DNA from: Caccovicinus sp051878975
Lineage (GTDB): Bacteria > Bacillota > Clostridia > Lachnospirales > Lachnospiraceae
Assembly (NCBI GenBank): GCA_051878975.1
Contig: JBJELD010000062.1
Coordinates: 1 to 11,466, forward strand
DNA: 11,466 nt
Direction of reading: 5' to 3'
A program made the position numbers and the translations under genes. Positions 6,013 through 11,466 of this stretch are shown one piece after another. Position 1 is the first letter of the stretch, and every line of letters starts with the position of its first letter. Below the pieces are notes generated by a model that was not told the DNA's origin, did no database searches, and was given only the letters and a program-made list of their open reading frames with translations.

Positions 6013-6582
6013 TTACTTTACGATCTCGCCGTATTCTTCTCTGCCGCAGCCTGCTGCATTGGACTCATCGGTATCAATGTGCATAGCCAGAGCATAGCTG
6101 TCGCTTACACGAACAACCACATCACCGAAGATCAGGCTTCTGCCGTTGGTATCCATCTTTACGGATACGATATCGCCGTTCTTTACGCCAAGAGCCTCTG
6201 CATCTGCAGTGGTTGCATGGATATGACGCTTTGCTGCGATAACGCCCTCAGTAATTTCAACTTCACCTGCAGGTCCGATCAGCTTACATGGAGCGCTGCC
6301 GGCAACATCACCGGACTCACGAACAGGAGCCGCTACACCGATGGAACGTGCGTCCGTTAAGGATAACTCAACCTGGGTAGCCTTACGAACCGGTCCTAAG
6401 ATGGAAACGCCCTTTAATTCCTTCTTTGGTCCAACTACCGTTACCCTCTCTTCACAGGCATACTGTCCCGGCTGAGAAAGATCTTTCTTCTTGGTCAGCT
6501 CATAGCCTTTGCCGAATAAGGTCTCTAAATCTTCCTGAGTTACATGTACATGGCGTGCAGAGGTTTCAACTAAAAATTTCAT
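6013..6582 (-). CDS. pduL: PduL-type phosphate acyltransferase (phosphotransacetylase)
   Basis: PduL interconverts acyl-CoA plus phosphate with acyl phosphate plus CoA. It is unrelated in fold to Pta but does the same job. The 189-residue protein shows the two duplicated histidine motifs, RHVH (H11, H13) and KRHIH (H120, H122), plus E72 and H168. These match the zinc-ligand spacing known for PduL. It starts directly with the catalytic domain (MKFLVETSARHVH), so it lacks the N-terminal encapsulation peptide that sends microcompartment PduLs into their shell, and no shell genes are present. Next to ackA it most likely works as the housekeeping phosphotransacetylase on acetyl-CoA. Propionyl-CoA as substrate cannot be excluded. 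It has its own promoter. Confidence 0.93.
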   Translation of the reverse strand: MKFLVETSARHVHVTQEDLETLFGKGYELTKKKDLSQPGQYACEERVTVVGPKKELKGVSILGPVRKATQVELSLTDARSIGVAAPVRESGDVAGSAPCKLIGPAGEVEITEGVIAAKRHIHATTADAEALGVKNGDIVSVKMDTNGRSLIFGDVVVRVSDSYALAMHIDTDESNAAGCGREEYGEIVK

Positions 6583-6616
6583 GATTTTTCTCTCCTATCC
6601 TTCTGATAAAATTTGA

Positions 6617-6630
6617 CCAACTACTGTTGG
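6617..6630. repeat. Inverted repeat in the pduL leader
   Basis: CCAAC-TACT-GTTGG is a perfect 5-bp inverted repeat with a 4-nt centre. It lies about 5-18 nt downstream of the predicted pduL transcription start. It could be an operator acting as a roadblock, or a small 5' hairpin that stabilises the message. It does not match the CcpA cre consensus. Confidence 0.35.
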
Positions 6631-6641
6631 ATTCTATCTCT

Positions 6642-6670
6642 ATTCTAGGTGCTTTTTCATCTTTTTTCAA
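6642..6670 (-). promoter_or_regulatory. Sigma-A type promoter for pduL-ackA
   Basis: On the minus strand TTGAAA (6665-6670) and TAGAAT (6642-6647) are separated by 17 bp. Transcription would start near 6635, giving a leader of about 53 nt that ends in an AGGAGAG ribosome site before the pduL ATG. The -35 box overlaps a palindromic cluster (6667-6685) that may be an operator. Confidence 0.75.
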
Positions 6671-6685
6671 GACTTGACCTTCAAG
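6667..6685. repeat. Two overlapping palindromes at the pduL -35 box
   Basis: TCAAG-A-CTTGA (6667-6677) and CTTGA-CCT-TCAAG (6673-6685) share the central CTTGA, giving three alternating arms. TTCAAG also repeats directly at 6666-6671 and 6680-6685, a 14-bp offset. The cluster touches the pduL -35 box and lies about 50 bp upstream of the tmcAL -35 box. This is a plausible regulator site for the divergent pair. The regulator is unknown. Confidence 0.4.
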
Positions 6686-6736
6686 AAATTTGCATTTTTT
6701 ACAAAACAAAGCAAAACTGCCAGAAAAAACTCAGAC

Positions 6737-6765
6737 TTTACGCGGAGAAGTAATCCCATTATAAT
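6737..6765 (+). promoter_or_regulatory. Sigma-A type promoter for tmcAL
   Basis: TTTACG (6737-6742), a 17-bp spacer and a perfect TATAAT (6760-6765) precede the gene. Transcription would start near 6772. This rules out the in-frame ATGs at 6674 and 6764 as translation starts, since they are upstream of the transcription start or inside the -10 box. Confidence 0.7.
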
Positions 6766-6802
6766 GAAAAACAAACAACAATCAGGCAGGAGTAATGAAA
6801 TT

Positions 6803-8092
6803 ATGAGAACAGCCGGAATTATTGCCGAATACAATCCCTTTCATCTCGGGCATCAGTATCAGCTTCAGGAAACCAGAAAACAAACCGGAGCCGACTACCT
6901 TGTCGTGGTCATGAGCGGAAACTTCGTTCAGCGTGGAGAGCCCGCAGTTTTTGAAAAATCTCTCCGGGCACAGATGGCCCTGCTCTGCGGTGCTGACCTG
7001 GTCCTGGAGCTGCCCGCCCCCTTTGCATCCGGAAGCGCCGAGGATTTTGCCTCTGCCGCCGTTTCTCTTCTGGACCGGCTCGGCGTGATTTCCTTTCTCT
7101 CCTTCGGAAGCGAAATCGGGCAGCTGGATATTCTGCAGGAAGCGGCTCTCTGTCTGAGCGAGGAACCGGAACCCTTCTGCAGCACACTGAAATATGAACT
7201 GCGTCAGGGTGCCTCCTTTCCTTCGGCCCGACAGACCGCCATGGCAGCCTGCGGCCTTTCCGACGGGGCGCTGAAAGCTGCTGATTCCCCGAACAATCTT
7301 CTCGGCATCGAATACCTGAAAGCGCTGAAACGCCAAAACAGCCCGATTCTTCCGCTCACCATCCGACGAGAAGGCTGCGGATATCATGATACGACGCTGG
7401 CAGACAAAGTCTGCCGGTCACAAAATATCTCCTTTGCCTCCGCATCGGCGCTTCGCCTCGAGCTTTGGAAAAATGCGCAGAACCATCCTCAGGAAAGCGG
7501 CAGCAAACTCCTCACTCCTGCTCTTAAACAGCAGCTGCCCGCCGAGATTCTGCCTCTCTACTATTCCGGAAAGCTCCTTCCCGTTTTTCCGGAGGACTGC
7601 TCCTCCATGCTGAGTTTCCGGATTTTGTCCTGTCAGGCAGACAGCATTCCGTTTCAGTCCTTCTCGGACCTGTCCGATGAACTGGCCGGGCGTCTGGAAA
7701 AGCAGGCACAGACCGCTCTCTCTTTTGCCGAACGCATTGCAGCCCTGAAGACCCGTCAGTACACTTACACCCGGGTCAGCCGCAGCCTGACTCATCTTCT
7801 TCTTGGCATCCGGCAGGAAGACATGAATACCTGGCGAAAAGAGGGCTACTGCTCCTACGCCAGGGTTCTGGGATTTCGTAAATCCGCCGCACCTCTTCTG
7901 CGTGCCATTAAAGAAAACAGCCGGATCCCGCTGATCACAAAAGCAGCCGATGCCCGCTTCCTCCTCCCGCCCTGCGCAGAGTCCCTGTGGAAGCAGGATA
8001 TTTTCTGCTCTCATCTTTATCATGTGCTGGTCAAACAACGCTACGGCATTTCTCCGGCAAACGAATACAGCCGGCCTCTGGTCCTTCTGTGA
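6803..8092 (+). CDS. tmcAL: tRNA(Met) cytidine acetate ligase TmcAL (YlbM family nucleotidyltransferase)
   Basis: TmcAL uses acetate and ATP, through an acetyl-adenylate, to make N4-acetylcytidine at the wobble base of elongator tRNA(Met), which improves AUG decoding fidelity. The predicted 429-residue protein begins MRTAGIIAEYNPFHLGH. The HLGH at 14-17 is the nucleotidyltransferase HxGH motif, followed by MSGNFVQRGEP at 37-47 and a conserved PNNLLGIEYLKAL segment near residue 170, all typical of the family. The ATG at 6803 is chosen because AGGAG precedes it at 10 nt and the promoter's -10 box lies over the earlier ATGs. In Bacillus subtilis ylbM lies beside ylbN (DUF177) and rpmF. Here it is a divergent neighbour with pduL-ackA between. 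Using acetate as substrate next to an acetate-producing operon is notable but may be coincidence. Confidence 0.93.
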   Translation: MRTAGIIAEYNPFHLGHQYQLQETRKQTGADYLVVVMSGNFVQRGEPAVFEKSLRAQMALLCGADLVLELPAPFASGSAEDFASAAVSLLDRLGVISFLSFGSEIGQLDILQEAALCLSEEPEPFCSTLKYELRQGASFPSARQTAMAACGLSDGALKAADSPNNLLGIEYLKALKRQNSPILPLTIRREGCGYHDTTLADKVCRSQNISFASASALRLELWKNAQNHPQESGSKLLTPALKQQLPAEILPLYYSGKLLPVFPEDCSSMLSFRILSCQADSIPFQSFSDLSDELAGRLEKQAQTALSFAERIAALKTRQYTYTRVSRSLTHLLLGIRQEDMNTWRKEGYCSYARVLGFRKSAAPLLRAIKENSRIPLITKAADARFLLPPCAESLWKQDIFCSHLYHVLVKQRYGISPANEYSRPLVLL

Positions 8093-8119
8093 CCGGGCCG
8101 GCTGATGCCGTTTTTGTTA
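8068..8119 (+). terminator. Terminator hairpin overlapping the tmcAL stop codon
   Basis: CAGCCGGCC (8068-8076) pairs perfectly with GGCCGGCTG (8096-8104), and GGTC (8080-8083) pairs with GACC (8091-8094) inside it. The stem spans the tmcAL TGA. A T-run TTTTTGTTAT starts at 8111, six bases after the stem. A smaller alternative hairpin, CGGC-TGAT-GCCG (8099-8110), abuts the T-run directly. One of the two probably ends the tmcAL transcript. The opposite strand has no U-run. Confidence 0.65.
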
Positions 8120-8146
8120 TCATGCTTCTGTCATCCGACGGTTCTC

Positions 8147-8866
8147 TCAGTTGCGTTTTCTTCCCAGGACCCGCAGAAGATACAGAAACAGGTTGATAAA
8201 ATCCAGATAAAGTGCTAATGCAGAAAAAATGGAAGCCTTTGCGAGCATGACATCATTCCGGCTGTAATACGCATAATATTCCTTGATCTTATGTGTGTCA
8301 TATGCCGTATAGCCCAGGAACAGAAAAATTCCCAGCGTACAGGCAATCATCTCAAAGCGGCTCAGATTCAGGAACATGGACAGAATCCAAAACGCAGCCA
8401 GGAAAATCAGTCCGCCTGTCATAAACGGACGGAAGCGGCTGAAATCCAGATTCATAAAGCGTCCCATCAGCGCCATAATCCCGAAAAACAGGGCAGTCGC
8501 CCCAAATACAAACACCATGGAAGCCAGATCAAAAATCAGGAAATACAGCGAAAAGACCACGCCGTTCAGTGCTGCATACAAAAAGAACAGCGCTCTTGCC
8601 ATTCCCACGGAGATCTTGTTCACTCTCGCGCTCATCCATACCACAACCGCAACCTCTGCAATCAGAAGCACATAATTCCAGTACGGAATATAGGTCACAT
8701 AGCCGATCCAGCCCGTTATATAGCCGGACATGGCTACCAGAAACGTTACCAGCAGACCGGCAAACATCCATCCGAAGGTTCCGGCCGTATAAGCGCCAAG
8801 GCTGACAGTCGGAAGCTCCGCCTGCTGCCGCTGCGGATAAGCCTGATTCATCCAATCTTCATTCAT
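8147..8866 (-). CDS. Bax inhibitor-1/YccA family membrane protein
   Basis: Members of this family are integral membrane proteins; the Bacillus homologue YetJ is a pH-sensitive calcium leak channel. The role in most bacteria is unclear. The 239-residue protein has a short polar N-terminus with Gln/Pro (residues 1-20), then about seven hydrophobic helices at roughly 31-50, 63-79, 89-108, 114-136, 149-167, 171-187 and 209-233. The family signature GYTAYDTHKIKEYY at 185-198 contains D190, and a second acidic residue D222 lies in the last helix. These match the paired aspartates of the family. The ATG at 8864-8866 is preferred over one 39 nt upstream because AAGGAGGG lies 6 nt before it and the upstream ATG overlaps the promoter's -10 box. 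It is transcribed alone. Confidence 0.93.
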   Translation of the reverse strand: MNEDWMNQAYPQRQQAELPTVSLGAYTAGTFGWMFAGLLVTFLVAMSGYITGWIGYVTYIPYWNYVLLIAEVAVVVWMSARVNKISVGMARALFFLYAALNGVVFSLYFLIFDLASMVFVFGATALFFGIMALMGRFMNLDFSRFRPFMTGGLIFLAAFWILSMFLNLSRFEMIACTLGIFLFLGYTAYDTHKIKEYYAYYSRNDVMLAKASIFSALALYLDFINLFLYLLRVLGRKRN

Positions 8867-8904
8867 GAAAATCCCTCCTTGAGTACATACTTTGAATATT
8901 CTCA

Positions 8905-8933
8905 ATTATACGCGAATTTTCAGAAGGATTCAA
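8905..8933 (-). promoter_or_regulatory. Sigma-A type promoter for the Bax inhibitor-1 family gene
   Basis: On the minus strand TTGAAT (8928-8933), a 17-bp spacer and a perfect TATAAT (8905-8910) are present. Transcription would start near 8898, leaving a leader of about 31 nt with AAGGAGGG before the ATG. This separates the gene from the upstream methyltransferase. Only weak hairpins are seen after the methyltransferase stop. Confidence 0.8.
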
Positions 8934-8973
8934 TTTAATTTCTATAAAATTTTACAGTGCCATGCAGGCGATG

Positions 8974-10230
8974 CTAAACAGACAGCCGTGGATTCTCTTC
9001 CAGAAGAAGCTTCGCCAGCATGGGCTTCACTCCCCAGAAATCCAGAATGCTCTGAATTTCTTCCAGATTGTCCTTCGGCCGGCCCTGTTTGACCGCCCGG
9101 ATCAGAATGTTTTTCGGAGTGTGTTCCATGTCGATAAATTCTAAAATCTGTGTCCGGTAGCCCATATGCTCCAGAATCTCCGCCCGGATCCCGTCTGTAT
9201 ACAGCGCCGCAATTCGTTCCTTCAAAAGCCCGTACTGCAGAATCGGCTTCATTTGGTCATTGTGCATCTGCCCGTTCCACTCATGCTGACAGCAGGGAAC
9301 TGAGAGAATGACCTGTGCCCCCCACTTGACTGCCTTGTCCAGCGCATAATCGGTAGCCGTGTCGCAGGCATGAAGGGTGACCACCATATCCACATGATTC
9401 ACCCCTTCATAGGAAGCAATGTCCCCATGATAAAACTGCAGGGTGTCAAACTGATATTTCCGACTCAGTTCATTGCAGCGGTCAATCACATCCTGTTTTA
9501 AATCCAGTCCGATCACCCGGATCCGGTATCCCTTCATGATCTTCAGATAATAATACATGGCAAAGGTCAGATACGACTTTCCGCAGCCGAAATCAATGAT
9601 GGTGTTTTCCTCGTCCTTCGAAAGCTGGGGAAGGATATCCTCAATAAATTCAAGAAACCGATTGATCTGGCGGAATTTATCATATCTGGCATGTACGACC
9701 CGGCCTTCTTTTGTCATCACACCTAAATCCACCAGAAACGGAACCGGTGTCCCCTCCTCCAGCACATAGGTCTTCTTCCGGTTGTGGGACAGACGGCGGA
9801 GACTGGTCTGCGAAGAAACGGTCTCTATTTTCCCTGCTTTTTTGTTGCCGTTTTCTGCTGTCTCCATCTTGCCTTCCATTTTTTTCGTTTCTGCTGTTTT
9901 CTTCTTTTTTATCGTGATCTTTCCCTTTTTACTGACCAGCACCTGTGCCCAGCCATCCTCCGACTGAAGCTCACACTGCCGGAAGGGATGTTCCAGAAGG
10001 CTGCAGAACGCAAAAATCGCTGCATGTTCATCCAGATTTTTATGAAAAGCCTGTTTCCCGATCTGCTCCTCCAGCTGAAAAACCAGTTTTCCGTTTAAAA
10101 GCAGAGGCCGTGCCTTCGCCTTCAGCATCTGCTCCCGGCTGCTGGAATTGCTGAATAAGATCTGCAGAAGCCGTTCATTTAAAAACTCCTGAAATAAGGC
10201 TTCCAGCTGCTGTCTGTCCTGTTGTTCCAT
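8974..10230 (-). CDS. Class I SAM-dependent methyltransferase, substrate unknown
   Basis: The predicted 418-residue protein has a Rossmann-type methyltransferase domain in its second half. SAM-binding motif I DFGCGKSYL is at 213-221 and motif II GLDLK at 241-245. LHACDTATD is at 286-294 and VPCCQHE at 311-317. The PCCQHE motif and the preceding conserved HNRKKTYVLEEG and YDKFRQINRFLEF stretches point to the Methyltransf_32-like family, often suspected to modify RNA. The substrate is not known. An N-terminal domain (about 1-100) is joined by an unusual lysine-rich linker. An in-frame ATG at 10272 overlaps the upstream phosphatase gene by 14 nt but has no spaced ribosome site. I prefer the ATG at 10230, where the protein reads MEQQDRQQLEALFQEFL. 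Either start is possible. Probably co-transcribed with the phosphatase. Confidence 0.88.
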   Translation of the reverse strand: MEQQDRQQLEALFQEFLNERLLQILFSNSSSREQMLKAKARPLLLNGKLVFQLEEQIGKQAFHKNLDEHAAIFAFCSLLEHPFRQCELQSEDGWAQVLVSKKGKITIKKKKTAETKKMEGKMETAENGNKKAGKIETVSSQTSLRRLSHNRKKTYVLEEGTPVPFLVDLGVMTKEGRVVHARYDKFRQINRFLEFIEDILPQLSKDEENTIIDFGCGKSYLTFAMYYYLKIMKGYRIRVIGLDLKQDVIDRCNELSRKYQFDTLQFYHGDIASYEGVNHVDMVVTLHACDTATDYALDKAVKWGAQVILSVPCCQHEWNGQMHNDQMKPILQYGLLKERIAALYTDGIRAEILEHMGYRTQILEFIDMEHTPKNILIRAVKQGRPKDNLEEIQSILDFWGVKPMLAKLLLEENPRLSV

Positions 10231-10258
10231 GTCCTGATCCCGTCCTTTTCCTCCGATC

Positions 10259-10900
10259 TTAATTTTCTGCATCCACCCAGGCCTGTCTCAAAAGCTCCGG
10301 ATACGGCTCCAGGTGAGCATAGTCATTGAACCTCTCCAATGTAAATCGCTTTATTTTCGGTTGATACTCCAGCTCCGTAATGCTGCAGTTTTCCAGACTG
10401 GTTCCCAATGTCCGCCATTTTGCCATATCCATTCCCAGATAGTGTGTCACCATGCTGCGGATCACTCCGCCATGGGTGACCACGGCCACTCTCTCATATC
10501 CGCTCTCCGCAATCTGACGGAATACCGGAATGACACGGCGCACCACATCGCCTGCGCTTTCTCCGCCCGGATACGGAATATCATACTCCATCTTGCTCTG
10601 TTCTGCCTGAAAGGAAGCGAATTTTTCTGCAATCTCCGCATCGCTTAATCCCTCCATCTCGCCGAATGAAATTTCCCGAAGTTCGGGGTACATATAATGC
10701 TCTACATTCCAGTAAAGATTTGCCGCCTGCGCCGTCTGAATTGCCCGCTTCAGTGCACTGGAATACACCACCTGAATTCCTTCCGGAGCCAGACGCTCGC
10801 CCAGAAGCGCTGCCTGGCGGAATCCTTCCTCACACAAATCCACATCGACGTTGCAGAGCTTACTGTTCTGCCTTCCGTGACGAATTAAATATAACTTCAT
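10259..10900 (-). CDS. Histidine phosphatase family protein
   Basis: These enzymes remove phosphate through a phosphohistidine intermediate. Substrates range from sugar phosphates and phosphoglycerate to nucleotides and cobalamin precursors, and cannot be told here. The 213-residue protein starts KLYLIRHGR with R7 and nucleophile H8. It has SSALKRAIQTA (R52), general-acid E76 in LREISFGEMEG, and the second catalytic histidine H143 in VVTHGGVIRSM. All core residues are present and length is normal. The ATG at 10898-10900 has GGGAGG about 10 nt upstream. The gene ends 28 nt before the preferred methyltransferase start, consistent with one transcript. It may be transcribed from the PFL family gene upstream, as no convincing promoter is seen in the 177-nt gap. 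Confidence 0.93.
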   Translation of the reverse strand: MKLYLIRHGRQNSKLCNVDVDLCEEGFRQAALLGERLAPEGIQVVYSSALKRAIQTAQAANLYWNVEHYMYPELREISFGEMEGLSDAEIAEKFASFQAEQSKMEYDIPYPGGESAGDVVRRVIPVFRQIAESGYERVAVVTHGGVIRSMVTHYLGMDMAKWRTLGTSLENCSITELEYQPKIKRFTLERFNDYAHLEPYPELLRQAWVDAEN

Positions 10901-11028
10901 GTTTCTGAATCCTCCCTGCCTTCTTTCGTTTCCGGTCTGCCCCGCCGGTACGGCAGACCGTTCCTGATAAAAGAGTACGGGCCGTCAGTTCCTTCTGCCG
11001 CCCCGTCTCTGTCAAACTCTGATTTCAT
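10897..11028 (-). CDS. Possible 43-residue ORF overlapping the phosphatase start (doubtful)
   Basis: An ORF in the gap before the phosphatase starts at ATG 11028 and ends with a TGA that overlaps the phosphatase ATG in the arrangement ATGA. Such overlaps are typical of translationally coupled genes. The predicted peptide is short, rich in Gly, Arg, Glu and Asp, and resembles nothing I recognise. It has no hydrophobic segment or signal peptide, and its own ribosome site is poor (only GGA at about 5 nt). The phosphatase has an independent GGGAGG site. It may well be chance. Confidence 0.15.
   Translation of the reverse strand: MKSEFDRDGAAEGTDGPYSFIRNGLPYRRGRPETKEGREDSET
10933..10960. repeat. 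Hairpin-forming inverted repeat before the phosphatase gene
   Basis: CGGTCTGCC (10933-10941) and GGCAGACCG (10952-10960) form a perfect 9-bp stem with a 10-nt loop. No U-run follows on either strand, so it is not a standard intrinsic terminator. It lies about 33 nt upstream of the phosphatase ATG, between it and the PFL family gene. It could be an mRNA processing or stability element, or a Rho-type or imperfect terminator. Confidence 0.5.
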
Positions 11029-11077
11029 TCTGTTCCATTGCTATGAAAATTCTGCCGCCGAACAAACGGCACGAAGT

Positions 11078-11466
11078 TTAGTTCTTAAAGCTGTGAATCG
11101 GCGCCGGAATCCTTCCTCCTCTGGTAACAAACCGTTCACAGGAAAATGGGTTCACCGGCATGACCGGCGCATAGCCCAGCAGACCGCCGAATTCTACCGT
11201 CTCGCCCACACCTTTTCCGATCACCGGAATCACACGGACTGCCGTTGTCTTCTGGTTGATCATACCAATTGCCGCCTCGTCGGCAATCATGCCGGAAATC
11301 GTTGTGGCCGGAGTGTCTCCCGGAATGGCAATCATATCCAGACCAACGGAGCAGACGCAGGTCATCGCTTCCAGCTTTTCAATGGTAAGCGCCCCTGCAT
11401 TCACAGCATCAATCATGCCCTGATCTTCACTGACCGGAATGAATGCACCGCTTAAGCCGCCCACAT
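11078..11466 (-). CDS. PFL/DUF711 (UPF0210) family protein, C-terminal part (runs off right edge)
   Basis: The last 129 or so residues of a protein entering from the right are visible. They end with GGRIPAPIHSFKN, the highly conserved C-terminus of the UPF0210/DUF711 family. They also contain MGGLSGAFIPVSEDQGMI, GLDMIAIPGDTPA and GLLGYAPVMPVN, all typical of it. Full proteins are about 450 residues and are often encoded after a small ACT-domain protein. The family has a fold reminiscent of pyruvate formate-lyase-like barrel enzymes but no established reaction. The reading frame is open to the window edge, so the true start is outside; the ATG at 11464 is internal. No clear terminator follows the TAA, so read-through into the phosphatase gene is possible. 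Confidence 0.92.
   Translation of the reverse strand, partial: VGGLSGAFIPVSEDQGMIDAVNAGALTIEKLEAMTCVCSVGLDMIAIPGDTPATTISGMIADEAAIGMINQKTTAVRVIPVIGKGVGETVEFGGLLGYAPVMPVNPFSCERFVTRGGRIPAPIHSFKN

Noticed and set aside
6674..6802. Upstream extension of tmcAL to ATGs at 6674 or 6764
   Set aside because: The -35/-10 promoter at 6737-6765 overlaps this stretch, and family similarity begins at MRTAGIIAEYNPFH from 6803, which has its own ribosome site.
6782..7387. Antisense open frames within tmcAL, including frames of about 200 codons at 6782-7387 and 7418-8038
   Set aside because: They are shadows of a GC-rich coding frame, with no domain signals or ribosome sites.
8867..8905. 13-residue N-terminal extension of the Bax inhibitor-1 family protein
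   Set aside because: The ATG at 8905 lies in the -10 box and has no ribosome site; the ATG at 8866 follows AAGGAGGG at good spacing.
10987..11015. Promoter for the phosphatase from the TTGACA at 11010-11015 (minus strand)
   Set aside because: No -10-like hexamer lies at 16-18 bp spacing; the sequence there is GC-rich.
1..11466. CRISPR array, tRNA/rRNA gene, riboswitch or complete transposon
   Set aside because: No regularly spaced repeats, cloverleaf-like or rRNA-like segments, or transposase genes with terminal repeats were found by eye. The intergenic gaps are all under about 225 nt and are largely accounted for by promoters and hairpins.

Overview
The window reads as a stretch of chromosome from a Clostridia-class Bacillota, most likely a Lachnospiraceae-type gut anaerobe. 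The basis is the gene order plsX-acpP-rnc-smc and DUF177-rpmF-ackA, a PduL-type phosphotransacylase beside acetate kinase, a PFL/DUF711 protein, strong AGGAGG-type ribosome binding sites, and sigma-A type promoters with 17-bp spacers. This placement is inferred from gene content and style; no marker RNA is present. Almost everything is core metabolism and housekeeping. I see no tRNA, rRNA, CRISPR array or complete transposon.

Layout. Positions 1-2990 (minus strand) hold plsX-acpP-rnc-smc, a compact operon for phospholipid and fatty-acid synthesis, RNase III and the SMC condensin; smc runs off the left edge. A good promoter lies at 3024-3052, and a hairpin between acpP and rnc may reduce read-through into rnc-smc. 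Positions 3189-3833 (plus strand) hold a small serine recombinase. It sits between plsX and rpmF, which are usually adjacent in related genomes, so it appears to split an ancestral operon. A 19-bp hairpin at 3865-3911 closes the rpmF transcript. Positions 3930-4644 (minus) hold DUF177 (YceD/YlbN) and rpmF (ribosomal protein L32), driven by a promoter with perfect TTGACA/TATAAT hexamers. Positions 4788-6582 (minus) hold pduL-ackA, a two-gene acetyl-CoA to acetate plus ATP module with its own promoter and terminator.

Positions 6803-8092 (plus) hold tmcAL (YlbM family), transcribed divergently from pduL. Positions 8147-8866 (minus) hold a seven-helix Bax inhibitor-1/YccA membrane protein with its own promoter. 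Positions 8974-10900 (minus) hold a SAM-dependent methyltransferase preceded by a histidine phosphatase. The C-terminal end of a PFL/DUF711 family protein enters from the right edge (11078-11466).

How they work together: PduL and AckA make ATP from acetyl-CoA, the same precursor that feeds fatty-acid synthesis, where AcpP carries the acyl chains and PlsX passes them to phosphate for phospholipid synthesis. RpmF, DUF177, RNase III and TmcAL serve ribosome and tRNA function. The points that most merit a second look are the recombinase inside the rpmF/plsX junction, the apparently unencapsulated PduL acting as phosphotransacetylase, several palindromes sitting on promoters, and the small control elements around rnc. 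I do not see a convincing new multi-gene system here.
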